Origin: DATGIQ01 sp035295665
Lineage (GTDB): Bacteria > Planctomycetota > Planctomycetia > Gemmatales > Gemmataceae
Assembly: GCA_035295665.1 (NCBI GenBank)
Contig: DATGIQ010000619.1
Coordinates: 1-20,872, forward strand
Direction: 5' to 3'
DNA: 20,872 nt
Positions 6,602-14,329 of this stretch are shown here, piece by piece (the first letter of the stretch is position 1; every line of letters begins with the position of its first letter). A model generated the notes under the pieces. It was given only the letters and a program-made list of their open reading frames with translations, had not been told where the DNA came from and did no database searches. The position numbers and the translations under genes were made by a program.

Positions 6602-7211
6602 CTTGTGGCTAGAGGCGGGCCCCGTCAGCCGAGCCCTAGATCCGGTGCAGTGCATGAGGCACGCCAAACGACGGTCCCCCCGATTTGGGGGACCCCGGCG
6701 AGAGGCCATGTCTGCCTTCGCTTGTCTTCCTCCCGATTTGGTCAGAATGACACTCCCCAGGGAGAAGGCAATCGCTTGCGGGAATCTTCTATCGCACGAA
6801 TGGGCTGCCACGTAAACGCAAGCCGTCCGTGGTGGCGAGAATCAGGGTCGACGCCAAGATTCTCACGTCGTGCGTGACTTTCCCTTGCCTGTAAGGATAC
6901 GGCACCCCGAATGGAATCGTCTTGCGGGAAGCTGCAACCGCAAGAACTGAGTTTCCCTTTGCCACGTTCGCATAGGGTGCGGGTCCCTGCATTGGCGCAG
7001 GGAGGTTGAGGTGTGGGAAGAGACCGTTTGGATGCTCTCTTCTCTCCGGTGCTGTCTACCAGCGGATCACCTCAGTCCCTCTGCTCGTACCTCTGTAGGG
7101 GTAAGGCGCGAACTACCGGAACGGAACTGGGAGGCTAGAGGTTTAGCACGGTGTATTGGGGTTTTCCCAAGCGCTGGATGCTGAGCCTTGAAATTGGGGG
7201 GGTAATAGGAG
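6602..7211 (+). ncRNA. Candidate long structured leader RNA or ncRNA
   Basis: About 600 nt without a convincing gene but with a run of perfect stems on the plus strand: 6673-6680/6687-6694 (8 bp, 6-nt loop), 6774-6780/6817-6823 (7 bp), 6837-6843/6858-6864 (7 bp), 6920-6927/6938-6945 (8 bp), 6984-6990/6997-7003 (7 bp, 6-nt loop), and a junction closed by 7004-7013/7068-7077 (10 bp including two G-U) that encloses 7017-7023/7036-7042 (7 bp) and 7051-7054/7060-7063. It starts at a good promoter and ends at the start of the sigma54-type activator gene. I compared it by eye with RNase P RNA, tmRNA, SRP RNA and rRNA and found no match. It may be a regulatory leader or an independent RNA. The boundaries are inferred. 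Confidence 0.5.
6984..7003 (+). promoter_or_regulatory. Hexaloop hairpin of ANTAR-target type
   Basis: A perfect 7-bp stem TCCCTGC/GCAGGGA closes the hexaloop AUUGGC. A at loop position 1 and G at position 4 are the hallmark of RNA hairpins recognised by ANTAR proteins. I did not find a matching second hexaloop beside it, which the canonical two-hairpin site requires. Confidence 0.35.
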
Positions 7212-8606
7212 ATGTCAGGCAGCCGCCTTGCGTTGGTCGCAGATGATATACGCCTTGCCAACACCATCGGCGCCCACTTGAAAAAGCATTTGGGCCAGCC
7301 GGCGTTTGTTTGCAAATACTGTTCCATTCGCGACAAATTGGGGCCGGATACAGATGGAGTATTGGTTCTGGCTGCGGGTTCCGGGGCCGAAGCCAAGCAG
7401 GCTTTTCGCCTGGTGCAGGAAATCACCCTACAGAAGTGGCCGCCGGTAATCCTCGTGCTCGCCGGAGAGGAAGCAGCCCGGACCAAGGAGTTGACCTCCT
7501 TGACGCCCTATGTGGCGCAGCAGCTTCATTGGCCGGAGGATGCCTCCCTGCTGCCCGGCCTGGTGAAAGAGCGCCTCGCACTCGGCCGGGAGTTTACGGA
7601 GCCGGCCGAGGAAGCCTTGGAAGAGGTCATCAGTCGCCGGCTGCTGAGCTGGACGCCCTCGCTCTTACCAATGGTGGAGCGCATCGCCCTGGCCGGCTCC
7701 CACGATGTCACCGTTCTGTTGACGGGGGAGACCGGGACCGGCAAAACGTACCTGGCTCGGCTGGTGCACGAGTATTCGCCGCGTAAAGATCATCGCTTCC
7801 TCGTCGTACCCTGTGGAGCGCTGGCAGCCAATCTGGTTGAGAGCGAGTTCTTTGGCCACACGAAGGGAGCGTTCACCGGCGCCGATCGGCCCAAGATTGG
7901 GAAGTTTGCCGCCGCGGGGAACGGAACCCTGCTTTTGGACGAAATCGATGCGTTGGGGCTGGAACAGCAGGCCAACCTGTTGCGGGTGATCGAGACCGGT
8001 GAATACGAGCCGGTCGGCAGCAATGAGACTCAACATTGCACGGCCCGGATCATTGTCGCCAGCAACTGGAACCTGGAAGAGGCGGTCGAACGTGGTAAGT
8101 TCCGCCGCGATCTGTATTACCGTCTCAATGTAATGTCCTTCCATTTGCCGCCGCTGCGCGAACGCGTTCAGGACATTGCGCCCCTGGTGCGCGGGATGGC
8201 GGCCCGATTCAACAACAAGTTCCGTAAGGACTTGTTCGACGTGCACCCGGTTGCCATGGCTGCCCTCGAAGCGTTTCCCTGGCCGGGCAACATTCGCCAG
8301 CTGGAAAATGTGGTCCAGCAAGCCGTTCTGGTCAGTACGGGCCCGCAGCTCCTGCTGCAGCATCTACCGCCGGCCGTCCAAGACTACGCCTCGGTGATTC
8401 CAAGCAACGGCCAGGTCTCGAGTGATTCCCTGCACCACGACCGCGAGATTGCAGAGCGGACCAGTATTCAGCGCGCGCTGGTGAACTCCGGCTACAGCCG
8501 GGCACGGGCGGCCAACTCGCTTGGTATCAGCCGTGTCACTTTATACAAGAAAATGAAAAAGTACGGACTGATGGGCGTCCCTCTTCACCCCGCCGAAGCT
8601 CAATGA
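7212..8606 (+). CDS. Sigma54-dependent AAA+ transcriptional activator with degenerate receiver and Fis-type HTH
   Basis: A bacterial enhancer-binding protein of 464 residues that would use ATP to open sigma54-RNA polymerase complexes. Residues 1-125 resemble a receiver fold (RLALVADD at beta-1), but no clear phospho-acceptor Asp is present. The AAA+ domain has Walker A GETGTGKT (172-179), the sigma54-contacting GAFTGA (219-224), Walker B LLLDEID (240-246) and an arginine-finger region FRRDLYYRLN (297-306). The C-terminus (about 415-455) is a Fis-type helix-turn-helix (ARAANSLGISRVTLYKKMKK). The start at 7212 fits the fold, but AGGAG touches the ATG with no spacer, which is unusual. A 600-nt hairpin-rich leader precedes it, with an ANTAR gene upstream. 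No -24/-12 promoter was found in the window, so its targets are unknown. Confidence 0.92.
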   Translation: MSGSRLALVADDIRLANTIGAHLKKHLGQPAFVCKYCSIRDKLGPDTDGVLVLAAGSGAEAKQAFRLVQEITLQKWPPVILVLAGEEAARTKELTSLTPYVAQQLHWPEDASLLPGLVKERLALGREFTEPAEEALEEVISRRLLSWTPSLLPMVERIALAGSHDVTVLLTGETGTGKTYLARLVHEYSPRKDHRFLVVPCGALAANLVESEFFGHTKGAFTGADRPKIGKFAAAGNGTLLLDEIDALGLEQQANLLRVIETGEYEPVGSNETQHCTARIIVASNWNLEEAVERGKFRRDLYYRLNVMSFHLPPLRERVQDIAPLVRGMAARFNNKFRKDLFDVHPVAMAALEAFPWPGNIRQLENVVQQAVLVSTGPQLLLQHLPPAVQDYASVIPSNGQVSSDSLHHDREIAERTSIQRALVNSGYSRARAANSLGISRVTLYKKMKKYGLMGVPLHPAEAQ

Positions 8607-8660
8607 ACTTTTTTTGCACGGGATGCGACAGGGAATTCAGAAGCTCATTTCCTGTAAACT

Positions 8661-8684
8661 TTCGTTATCGATACTGTTAACGAA
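8661..8684. terminator. Possible terminator hairpin between convergent genes
   Basis: A perfect 7-bp stem TTCGTTA/TAACGAA (8661-8667, 8678-8684) with a 10-nt loop lies between two converging genes. A 10-bp palindrome AATGTACATT (8684-8693) follows at once. There is no long T run on either side. A T7 run at 8611-8617 sits upstream without a clear stem. Weakly supported as a terminator; a protein-binding site is the alternative. Confidence 0.3.
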
Positions 8685-8752
8685 ATGTACATTAATGGCA
8701 ACGTAGAATTTCCTTGACAACGCGAAATCATATACGGACGTTCACAGCAGAT

Positions 8753-11700
8753 TCACTTCCGTCCAGTAGGCTTCTTGGGATCTTCCGATAGCTTTGCCTT
8801 CAGCGCATTCCACCATTTCTTGAAATCATTCCGCCCGGTGATCGGCTGCAGCATGGGATCATGCTGGATATAGGCAACCCTGGCTGGATCCACGAAGAAT
8901 CCTGCATCCGCCGCTTTTGCCAGCAATTCGAGGGCATGGGATGCGTACTGCTCTGATTGGTCCTTCGACTGAGCCGGATCCAACTTGGCGTCCTGCCGGG
9001 CAGCCCCCGCGGACAGCGCGTAGACGCAGGCCAGGTAATAAAGGTTGTCGCCGGAAGGCTCAACATGCTCTGCCACGGCTTTCGCCTCGGCGGTGGCTTG
9101 CCGGTGATCGCCCATCCGGGCCAAGGACGTGGCTCGCATCAGGCGCAAGGCATCCCGACTGCTCCCTCCATCCGCGCGGATGGCTCGATCCCAATCTCCA
9201 ATCGCCTCGGCATGTTTACCCAGCCGGCTCCAAGTCTCGGCCCGGGCCGTGAACGCATCCCGCAGCTTTTCTCGGGCCCGACTATGGCGGGGCTGTTGTT
9301 CGAATCGGGGTTCGAGGATTTGGACAGCCCGGTTGTACCATTCCAGCGCTGCCTGAATTCTGCCTGTGTCACGCATGCTGTTGGCCATGTGCACATAGCT
9401 CGTGCCCAGATCGATGGCAATCTCGAATGCGTGGGGAAAATCGTGGCGCAAGCGTTCACGGATATCGAGGGCTCGCTGATACGTGGCCTTGGCCTCTGCA
9501 AACCGCTGCGTCGCGCTCAATAAATCACCCAGGTTATCGAGACCCAAGGCCAGTGTTTTCTCATAGTGCACGTCCTTGGACTGCGCACCAACCAAGTGCT
9601 CCAAAGCCAGGATGGCCTTCCGATAAGCCGCCTCCGTTTTCTCGGCCTCACCAGCCTCCCGATACAAATTGCCCAGATTGATCTGGCACTCCGCCAGCAT
9701 GTCTTCGTATTCGGCGACATCCGGATGCTCACGCAAGAGGGACTCCCAGATGCTAAGGGCCTTCTGGAGATGCCGTTCTGCCTCATCCCGCCGATAGCGG
9801 AATGCCCAGGAGACACCGAGATTCAGATGGCCGGTGGCCAGGTCGTGCTGATAGACCGCGACGCCGGGATGTTCCTGCAAGAGCCTCTCCAGGATCGCCA
9901 CGGCTTTTTGGCCGGATTGGATGGCCTGGTCCTGGGCGCCGGTGGCATGATACAGCTTGCTCAACGTGACGGTGGTCTCGGCCCAGTCTTGACGATAGGC
10001 TGGCTCATCCGGGAACCGCTCCGTCAACCCTTCCTGCAAGCGTAGGGCCTGCCGCAGGGCCTCCTCCATTTCGCCTTGGCGTCCGAGCGATTCATAAATT
10101 CGGGCTCTCAGCTCGTGAACCCGTGCGGTTTCGCGCAGGATGGCCGGATCGGTGCTGTTCTGCTGGAGGAACCCTTGATAAAACAGCAGCGCCTTTTCCA
10201 GGAGGGCGCGCCGCACCGGCTCCATCTGGGGAATGTTGGCCAACTCCTTTTTTCCCACCTCCGTCAGCATCGCGTCGACGGCTTGCCGGGCTTTTTGCAA
10301 ATTGAGATCTGCCCGCGCGCGCTGCTCCTCAGTCGTGTGCAAGGCATCTTGCAGCTGGGAATTGTGCACAATGATCCCGACCATGGAGCCGATGGCAGCC
10401 AGGCTGCTGACGAGGACCAGGGCCGCGATGGCAGGGCGACGGCGGGCCCACTTCACGACGCGCTCCGTAAGTCCGGCCGGACGAGCCAGGATGGGCTCTC
10501 CCACCAAGAATCGCCGCAAGTCCTCGGCCAGGTCGAAGGCGGAGGCATAGCGATCGGCCGGCGATTTCTCGAGGCATTTCAGGCAGATCGTTTGCAGGTC
10601 ACGTGGCATCTTCGGTTGGAGCTGAATGGGAGAGACCGGCTCGACATACAGCACTTGGTGGAGGGTATCCAACGGGGATTCCCCCTTGAACGGCGGCCTG
10701 CCGGTAAGCATCTCGTACAGGATGGCTCCCAGGCCGTAGACATCGGTGGCCGGGCCGATCGCTCGGATTCTGCCCTCCGCTTGCTCGGTGGCCATGTAGC
10801 TGGGCGTCCCCATGATGGTTCCGGTCAGCGTGTGCCCTAGTTCCTTGTCCAGCCGCTTGGCCAGGCCGAAGTCCGTAATTTTTGGGATGAGTCCGTAGTC
10901 CGTCGTCCATAGTCCGTAGCCGGTCTCTTTTGCCCCGGACTGGGGACTACGGACTACGGACGCCAACAGGATGTTGGCGGGCTTGAGATCGCGGTGCACA
11001 ATCCCTTGTTCGTGGGCGTAGTGCATGGCCCGGGCCAACGTCTCCACCATTGCCGCCGCACTGCGCGCGGGCTGTGGAGTTCCGGCCAGCTTGTCGGCCA
11101 GTGTGCCGCCTTCGACGTACTCCAGCGAAAAATACGGTATCCCTGCCTGTTCCCCTACTTCATGGATTTGCACGATGTTGGGATGCTGTAGCTGAGCCAC
11201 CGCCTCGGCTTCACTGCGGAAGCGAACCCGTTCCTGACGCCCGGCAAGCTCGGCCGCCAGGATCATCTTTAAGGCCACCACGCGATTGAGACTCTCCTGT
11301 CTGGCTTTATAGACCGCGCCCATGCCGCCGCGGCCCAGCAGCTCCAGGATTTCATAGCCGGCCACGCTGGGCAGCACTTCCGGGTCGATCGAATTGGGAG
11401 GAGCGATCCTCGGGCCAGGGTGGTGGATCGTTGGCAGGGCATCGATCAGAACCTTACTGCTACAGATATGGCAAGTCATCTCGCGCACGGAGGAATCCGT
11501 GGGCGGCGGCAGCGGTGTATCGCAGAACGGGCAATGCGGTTGCCGGGGGTCTGGCAGGGCCGGCGACGCAGCTACCGACCGCTTCAAAGGAACCTCGGCA
11601 TCGATCTTTGCCAGGGCCGTGCGGAGCAGCTGGGTGTCATGGCCGGGGAAGCGGGCACAGTATTCGTCCGGACTCGGTGCGTCGCCCCATTGCCGGCGAA

Positions 11701-12052
11701 CTCGGTACTCCTCTTCGATCAAGCCTAAAGGCATCTGCAGGAGCGGCCCAAGCTCTGGATAGCGGGCAGCATAATCCTCCAGCCGAGGTTCACTGCCATC
11801 GCTTCCCTTCCCTCTCTTTCCGCCGGCCCGCCGCCAACGGTATTCCAAGTCGATCTTGATCAATTCTTCGAGCAGGACATGGCGGGCGGAGGCATCGAGA
11901 CTGGAGGACGGTTGGTCGCGCGCCTCGGTTCCCCCGGCGCGAGGAGCAACCAAAAACGCTTCCAAGGAGGGCGGAGTTCCGCTCTGCCAGGCTTCCTCAA
12001 ATTCGTCGATGATCCTTTCCAGCCGGTCATCGGCGGATGGTTGCGAACTCAT
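8753..12052 (-). CDS. Transmembrane Ser/Thr protein kinase with TPR repeats
   Basis: A 1099-residue planctomycete-style kinase. Residues 1-155 are helical with two similar motifs (PRLEDYAARYPEL at 89-101, PSPDEYCARFPGH at 126-138). A zinc-ribbon-like CPFC/CHIC pair lies at 174-197. The kinase domain spans about 233-515: glycine loop GRGGMG (240-245), Lys262, HRDLKPAN (353-360), DFG (394-396), and GTPSYMATEQ where APE is usual. All catalytic residues are present. One membrane helix (about 541-562) precedes many TPR-like repeats up to about 1060, which probably lie outside the cytoplasm and bind a partner. Residues 365-388, between the catalytic loop and DFG, are an extra segment encoded by an inverted heptamer repeat. 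The ECF sigma factor gene ends 33 bp upstream on the same strand, so the two are probably co-transcribed. The sigma factor or its regulator may be the substrate (inference). Confidence 0.93.
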   Translation of the reverse strand: MSSQPSADDRLERIIDEFEEAWQSGTPPSLEAFLVAPRAGGTEARDQPSSSLDASARHVLLEELIKIDLEYRWRRAGGKRGKGSDGSEPRLEDYAARYPELGPLLQMPLGLIEEEYRVRRQWGDAPSPDEYCARFPGHDTQLLRTALAKIDAEVPLKRSVAASPALPDPRQPHCPFCDTPLPPPTDSSVREMTCHICSSKVLIDALPTIHHPGPRIAPPNSIDPEVLPSVAGYEILELLGRGGMGAVYKARQESLNRVVALKMILAAELAGRQERVRFRSEAEAVAQLQHPNIVQIHEVGEQAGIPYFSLEYVEGGTLADKLAGTPQPARSAAAMVETLARAMHYAHEQGIVHRDLKPANILLASVVRSPQSGAKETGYGLWTTDYGLIPKITDFGLAKRLDKELGHTLTGTIMGTPSYMATEQAEGRIRAIGPATDVYGLGAILYEMLTGRPPFKGESPLDTLHQVLYVEPVSPIQLQPKMPRDLQTICLKCLEKSPADRYASAFDLAEDLRRFLVGEPILARPAGLTERVVKWARRRPAIAALVLVSSLAAIGSMVGIIVHNSQLQDALHTTEEQRARADLNLQKARQAVDAMLTEVGKKELANIPQMEPVRRALLEKALLFYQGFLQQNSTDPAILRETARVHELRARIYESLGRQGEMEEALRQALRLQEGLTERFPDEPAYRQDWAETTVTLSKLYHATGAQDQAIQSGQKAVAILERLLQEHPGVAVYQHDLATGHLNLGVSWAFRYRRDEAERHLQKALSIWESLLREHPDVAEYEDMLAECQINLGNLYREAGEAEKTEAAYRKAILALEHLVGAQSKDVHYEKTLALGLDNLGDLLSATQRFAEAKATYQRALDIRERLRHDFPHAFEIAIDLGTSYVHMANSMRDTGRIQAALEWYNRAVQILEPRFEQQPRHSRAREKLRDAFTARAETWSRLGKHAEAIGDWDRAIRADGGSSRDALRLMRATSLARMGDHRQATAEAKAVAEHVEPSGDNLYYLACVYALSAGAARQDAKLDPAQSKDQSEQYASHALELLAKAADAGFFVDPARVAYIQHDPMLQPITGRNDFKKWWNALKAKLSEDPKKPTGRK
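10889..10961. repeat. Inverted repeat of tandem GTCCGTA-type heptamers inside the kinase gene
   Basis: Arms at 10891-10908 and 10944-10961 pair over 18 bp with one mismatch. The left side is four tandem heptamers (GTCCGTA, GTCCGTC, GTCCATA, GTCCGTA) and the right arm is GGACTAC-type heptamers in the opposite sense. The element is in frame and encodes kinase residues 365-388, including YGLWTTDYGL. It resembles the heptamer STRR repeats known from cyanobacteria and palindromic elements that settle in coding sequence. No second copy was seen in the window. Confidence 0.8.
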
Positions 12053-12085
12053 GATCCGGACCCGACCTTATGCGGAGCGCGCCTC

Positions 12086-12682
12086 CTATTGGAATTGTTC
12101 TTGATAGCGGCGTTCCAGGGACTCTTTGATCTGATCAAGCCGGCGCCGAACGGTGCGCACGCTGTGGCGGGTATCGGCTGCAATCTCTTCGAGCGTATGT
12201 CCTTGGAGCCGCAATTCGAAGATCCGGCGGCGATGGACATCTAACCCGCGCATGAGTTGTTCCAACTCCTCCGCCAGCGCCGCCGCTTCGACCGGGGAAG
12301 GATCGCGCGCCAAGCTTTCTGCTTCAAAGACGGATAGGCCGCCAGCTCCCTGCACGTCATTCTCACGGCCGAAGGCGCGCTTCCCGGCCTGATGATGCTG
12401 CACTTGGCGAAAGAGTTTGTTCAAGGTGATGCGGACCATCAGATGCCAAAGATCGCCACTCTGCGTCAGTACGTATCGGCCGTCGCGTGCTCCGACAAAA
12501 AAGCTGCGATAGGCCGACTGGACGACATCCTCGGGGTCGAACCGTCGGGCAAGCTGATTGGAAAGGCGCGTCCGCACCAGGGCCAGAAGTCGTTCGGCGT
12601 GCCGCTGAAACAGGGCCTCGGCAGCTTGCTGATCGCCGACCCGCCAGCGGGCCATCAATTCCACCGATCCGTGGTCGTCCAT
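12086..12682 (-). CDS. ECF-family RNA polymerase sigma factor
   Basis: A 198-residue group 4 sigma factor. Region 2 (about 15-95) has RRFDPEDVVQSAYRSFF and DLWHLMVRITLNKL, the form common in planctomycete ECF factors. A linker rich in A and E (125-145) leads to region 4 (about 135-192), with ELRLQGHTLEEIAADTRHSV and RTVRRRLDQIKESLERR as the DNA-binding helix. No anti-sigma factor gene is adjacent. The kinase gene 33 bp downstream may provide control instead, as is established for several planctomycete ECF-kinase pairs. Start at ATG 12682 with a GGGG tract about 11 nt upstream; no convincing promoter was found. Confidence 0.92.
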   Translation of the reverse strand: MDDHGSVELMARWRVGDQQAAEALFQRHAERLLALVRTRLSNQLARRFDPEDVVQSAYRSFFVGARDGRYVLTQSGDLWHLMVRITLNKLFRQVQHHQAGKRAFGRENDVQGAGGLSVFEAESLARDPSPVEAAALAEELEQLMRGLDVHRRRIFELRLQGHTLEEIAADTRHSVRTVRRRLDQIKESLERRYQEQFQ

Positions 12683-13092
12683 CCCGTTGTCCCCGCCAAA
12701 AGTGTCTGCAAGATTCGCAGGCGCGGCCCTGGCGCATACTCTCCGAACATAACGGCCGGCTGCCGAGGTCCACCGTGACGGTTTTTCGTAAGATCATTCA
12801 GTATGACGTGTTAAGCAAGCGTTGGGAAGACCAAAGCAAAGCGAGACTCGCGGCCCGTTTATGGGTCTTGCGGATCAAGCCAGGTCGGTAAGCGCTCAGG
12901 ATTTTCCCAAATGCCTTGACACGCGCCTGGCGGCCCCTCAAACTCATACCTAAGCGCATGGACTAGGCCGGACCGTCCGAGGGGGTGAACACTCACCCCT
13001 CCCGGCGGTTTGGGCCAGTCTCGATGTGACCATCTCTTACGAGATGTGGCCGATGCCAGAGACACTACCCAATCGTGAAAGTAGGGCAATCT
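12683..13092. other. Divergent intergenic region with two hairpins
   Basis: About 410 bp between the ECF gene and the FHA-pseudokinase gene, no gene seen. Stem GAGGGGGTGA/TCACCCCTC (12979-12988, 12993-13001) has 9 bp, one bulged G and tetraloop ACAC. A second stem CATCTC/GAGATG (13033-13038, 13043-13048) has loop TTAC and competes with TCTCG/CGAGA (13021-13025, 13042-13046). A TTGACA at about 12915-12920 with a weak CAAACT 17 bp on could be a plus-strand promoter. Both hairpins would lie in the leader of the plus-strand gene. Confidence 0.45.
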
Positions 13093-14316
13093 ATGCTCGC
13101 GCAGTTACGAGTCGTCACCGGGCCTGATCAGGGGCGCGTCTTTTTGCTGGAAAAATCGTTGGTCATTGGCCGCGGACAGGAGACAGATACACGCCTCAAG
13201 GATCCGCAAGTGTCGCGCGTCCATTGCCGCATCAACGTGGACGGCGACAAATCGGTCCTTGTCCACTCCAGCAAGACCAGCGATACCCTGGTGAATGGTC
13301 AGCGTGCAGCCCACCACGAGCTGAAGCCGGGAGATACGATCCAGATCGGCAGCACACAGATGCGTTTCGAACTCGAAGGCACGCCGGAGGCGAGTACGCT
13401 CATGATGAGCTCGACTCCAACGAAACCGACTGCATCCAAGACCGAGAAGCTGGCCGAACTGGTGGGTCAAACGCTCTCCCATTTTGTTATCGACACGATC
13501 CTTGCCCGTGGCCAGGCTGGCATGATCTTCCGGGCGCGCGACACCCAGAATGACAACGAGCTGGCCCTGAAAGTACTGTGGCCGGAATTTGCACGTAATG
13601 ATGACGAAATGCAGCGGTTTGTCCGCGCGATGAAGACCATGCTGCCGATCCGGCACCCGAATTTAGTAGCGCTTTACGGCGCCGGCAAGACGTCGTCGTA
13701 CTGCTGGATCGCCATGGAGTATGTGGCCGGCGAAAGCCTCACGGCTGTGATCGAGCGGATCGGCACTGCGGGGATGCTGGACTGGCGAAATGCCCTGCGT
13801 GTAGGCGTACATGTCGCCCGCGGCTTGGCCTTCGCGCAACAGCACCACATCATCCATCGCAACATCAAACCATCGAACATCCTCATCCGAGAAAGCGACA
13901 AGCTCACGAAGCTGGGAGATTTGATGTTGGCCAAGGCACTCGAAGGAACGCTGGCCGAACAGATTACCCGACCCGGCGAGCTGGTGGGGGACATCGCCTA
14001 CATGTCCCCGGAGCGGACCTACGGCGGCAGTGCGAACGTGGATGGTCGATCCGATATTTACAGCCTCGGGGCCACCGTCTACGCTCTGCTGACGGGCCGG
14101 CCTCCCTTCAGCACCGTCTCCTTGGCGCAAACCATCCAACAGATCCGTAACGAGGAGCCCGTCAAGCCCAAGAAATTCCAGCTCGCCGTTCCCGATTTGT
14201 TCGAGGGAACGGTGCTCAAGATGCTGGCCAAGCGGCCAGAAGATCGGTTTCAGACGGCAGCCGAACTGTCGGCCGAACTAGAGCGCGTGGGTAAATTCCA
14301 GGGTTTGAGCTTCTGA
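13093..14316 (+). CDS. FHA-domain protein with kinase-like domain predicted inactive (pseudokinase)
   Basis: A cytoplasmic protein of 407 residues from ATG 13093, which has GTAGGG 7 nt upstream (GTG 13075 is in frame but poorly placed). Numbering below is from GTG 13075. An FHA domain (about 8-100) has VIGRGQETDTRLKDPQVSRVHC, the GR...SRxH set that binds phosphothreonine. A kinase fold follows (about 135-405) with Lys166, MEYVAGESL, SPERTYG and SDIYSLGATVYALLTGRPPF. The catalytic HRD is HRN (263 is Asn, codon AAC), DFG is DLM (282-284), and the glycine loop is ARGQAG. Losing the catalytic Asp predicts little or no phosphotransfer. A likely role is to read phosphothreonine made by a neighbouring kinase and act as a scaffold. 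The next gene starts 13 bp downstream, so the two are probably an operon. Confidence 0.9.
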   Translation: MLAQLRVVTGPDQGRVFLLEKSLVIGRGQETDTRLKDPQVSRVHCRINVDGDKSVLVHSSKTSDTLVNGQRAAHHELKPGDTIQIGSTQMRFELEGTPEASTLMMSSTPTKPTASKTEKLAELVGQTLSHFVIDTILARGQAGMIFRARDTQNDNELALKVLWPEFARNDDEMQRFVRAMKTMLPIRHPNLVALYGAGKTSSYCWIAMEYVAGESLTAVIERIGTAGMLDWRNALRVGVHVARGLAFAQQHHIIHRNIKPSNILIRESDKLTKLGDLMLAKALEGTLAEQITRPGELVGDIAYMSPERTYGGSANVDGRSDIYSLGATVYALLTGRPPFSTVSLAQTIQQIRNEEPVKPKKFQLAVPDLFEGTVLKMLAKRPEDRFQTAAELSAELERVGKFQGLSF

Positions 14317-14329
14317 AACGAGGCTCGCC

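Noticed and set aside
6552..6815. 87-codon plus-strand frame
   Set aside because: It starts inside the predicted promoter and overlaps perfect stem structures. The product resembles no family.
6870..6895. Minus-strand GGGAAAGTC, reminiscent of the RNase P RNA P4 region
   Set aside because: The flanking conserved GAGGAAAGTCCGGGCTCC and the distal partner are absent.
7050..7075. CTGTCTACCAG, reminiscent of the SRP RNA core
   Set aside because: The essential GGTCCGGAAGGAAGCAGCC part of SRP RNA does not follow.
7665..8363. 232-codon minus-strand frame
   Set aside because: Shadow of the AAA+ activator, whose Walker and GAFTGA motifs prove the plus strand.
8611..8720. T7 run and a TTGACA after the activator gene
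   Set aside because: No stable stem precedes the T run, and no -10 box lies 16-18 bp after the TTGACA, so neither a terminator nor a promoter is supported there.
10871..10961. Repeated short units that could suggest a CRISPR array
   Set aside because: The units are contiguous heptamers without spacers, in inverted orientation, and inside a coding frame.
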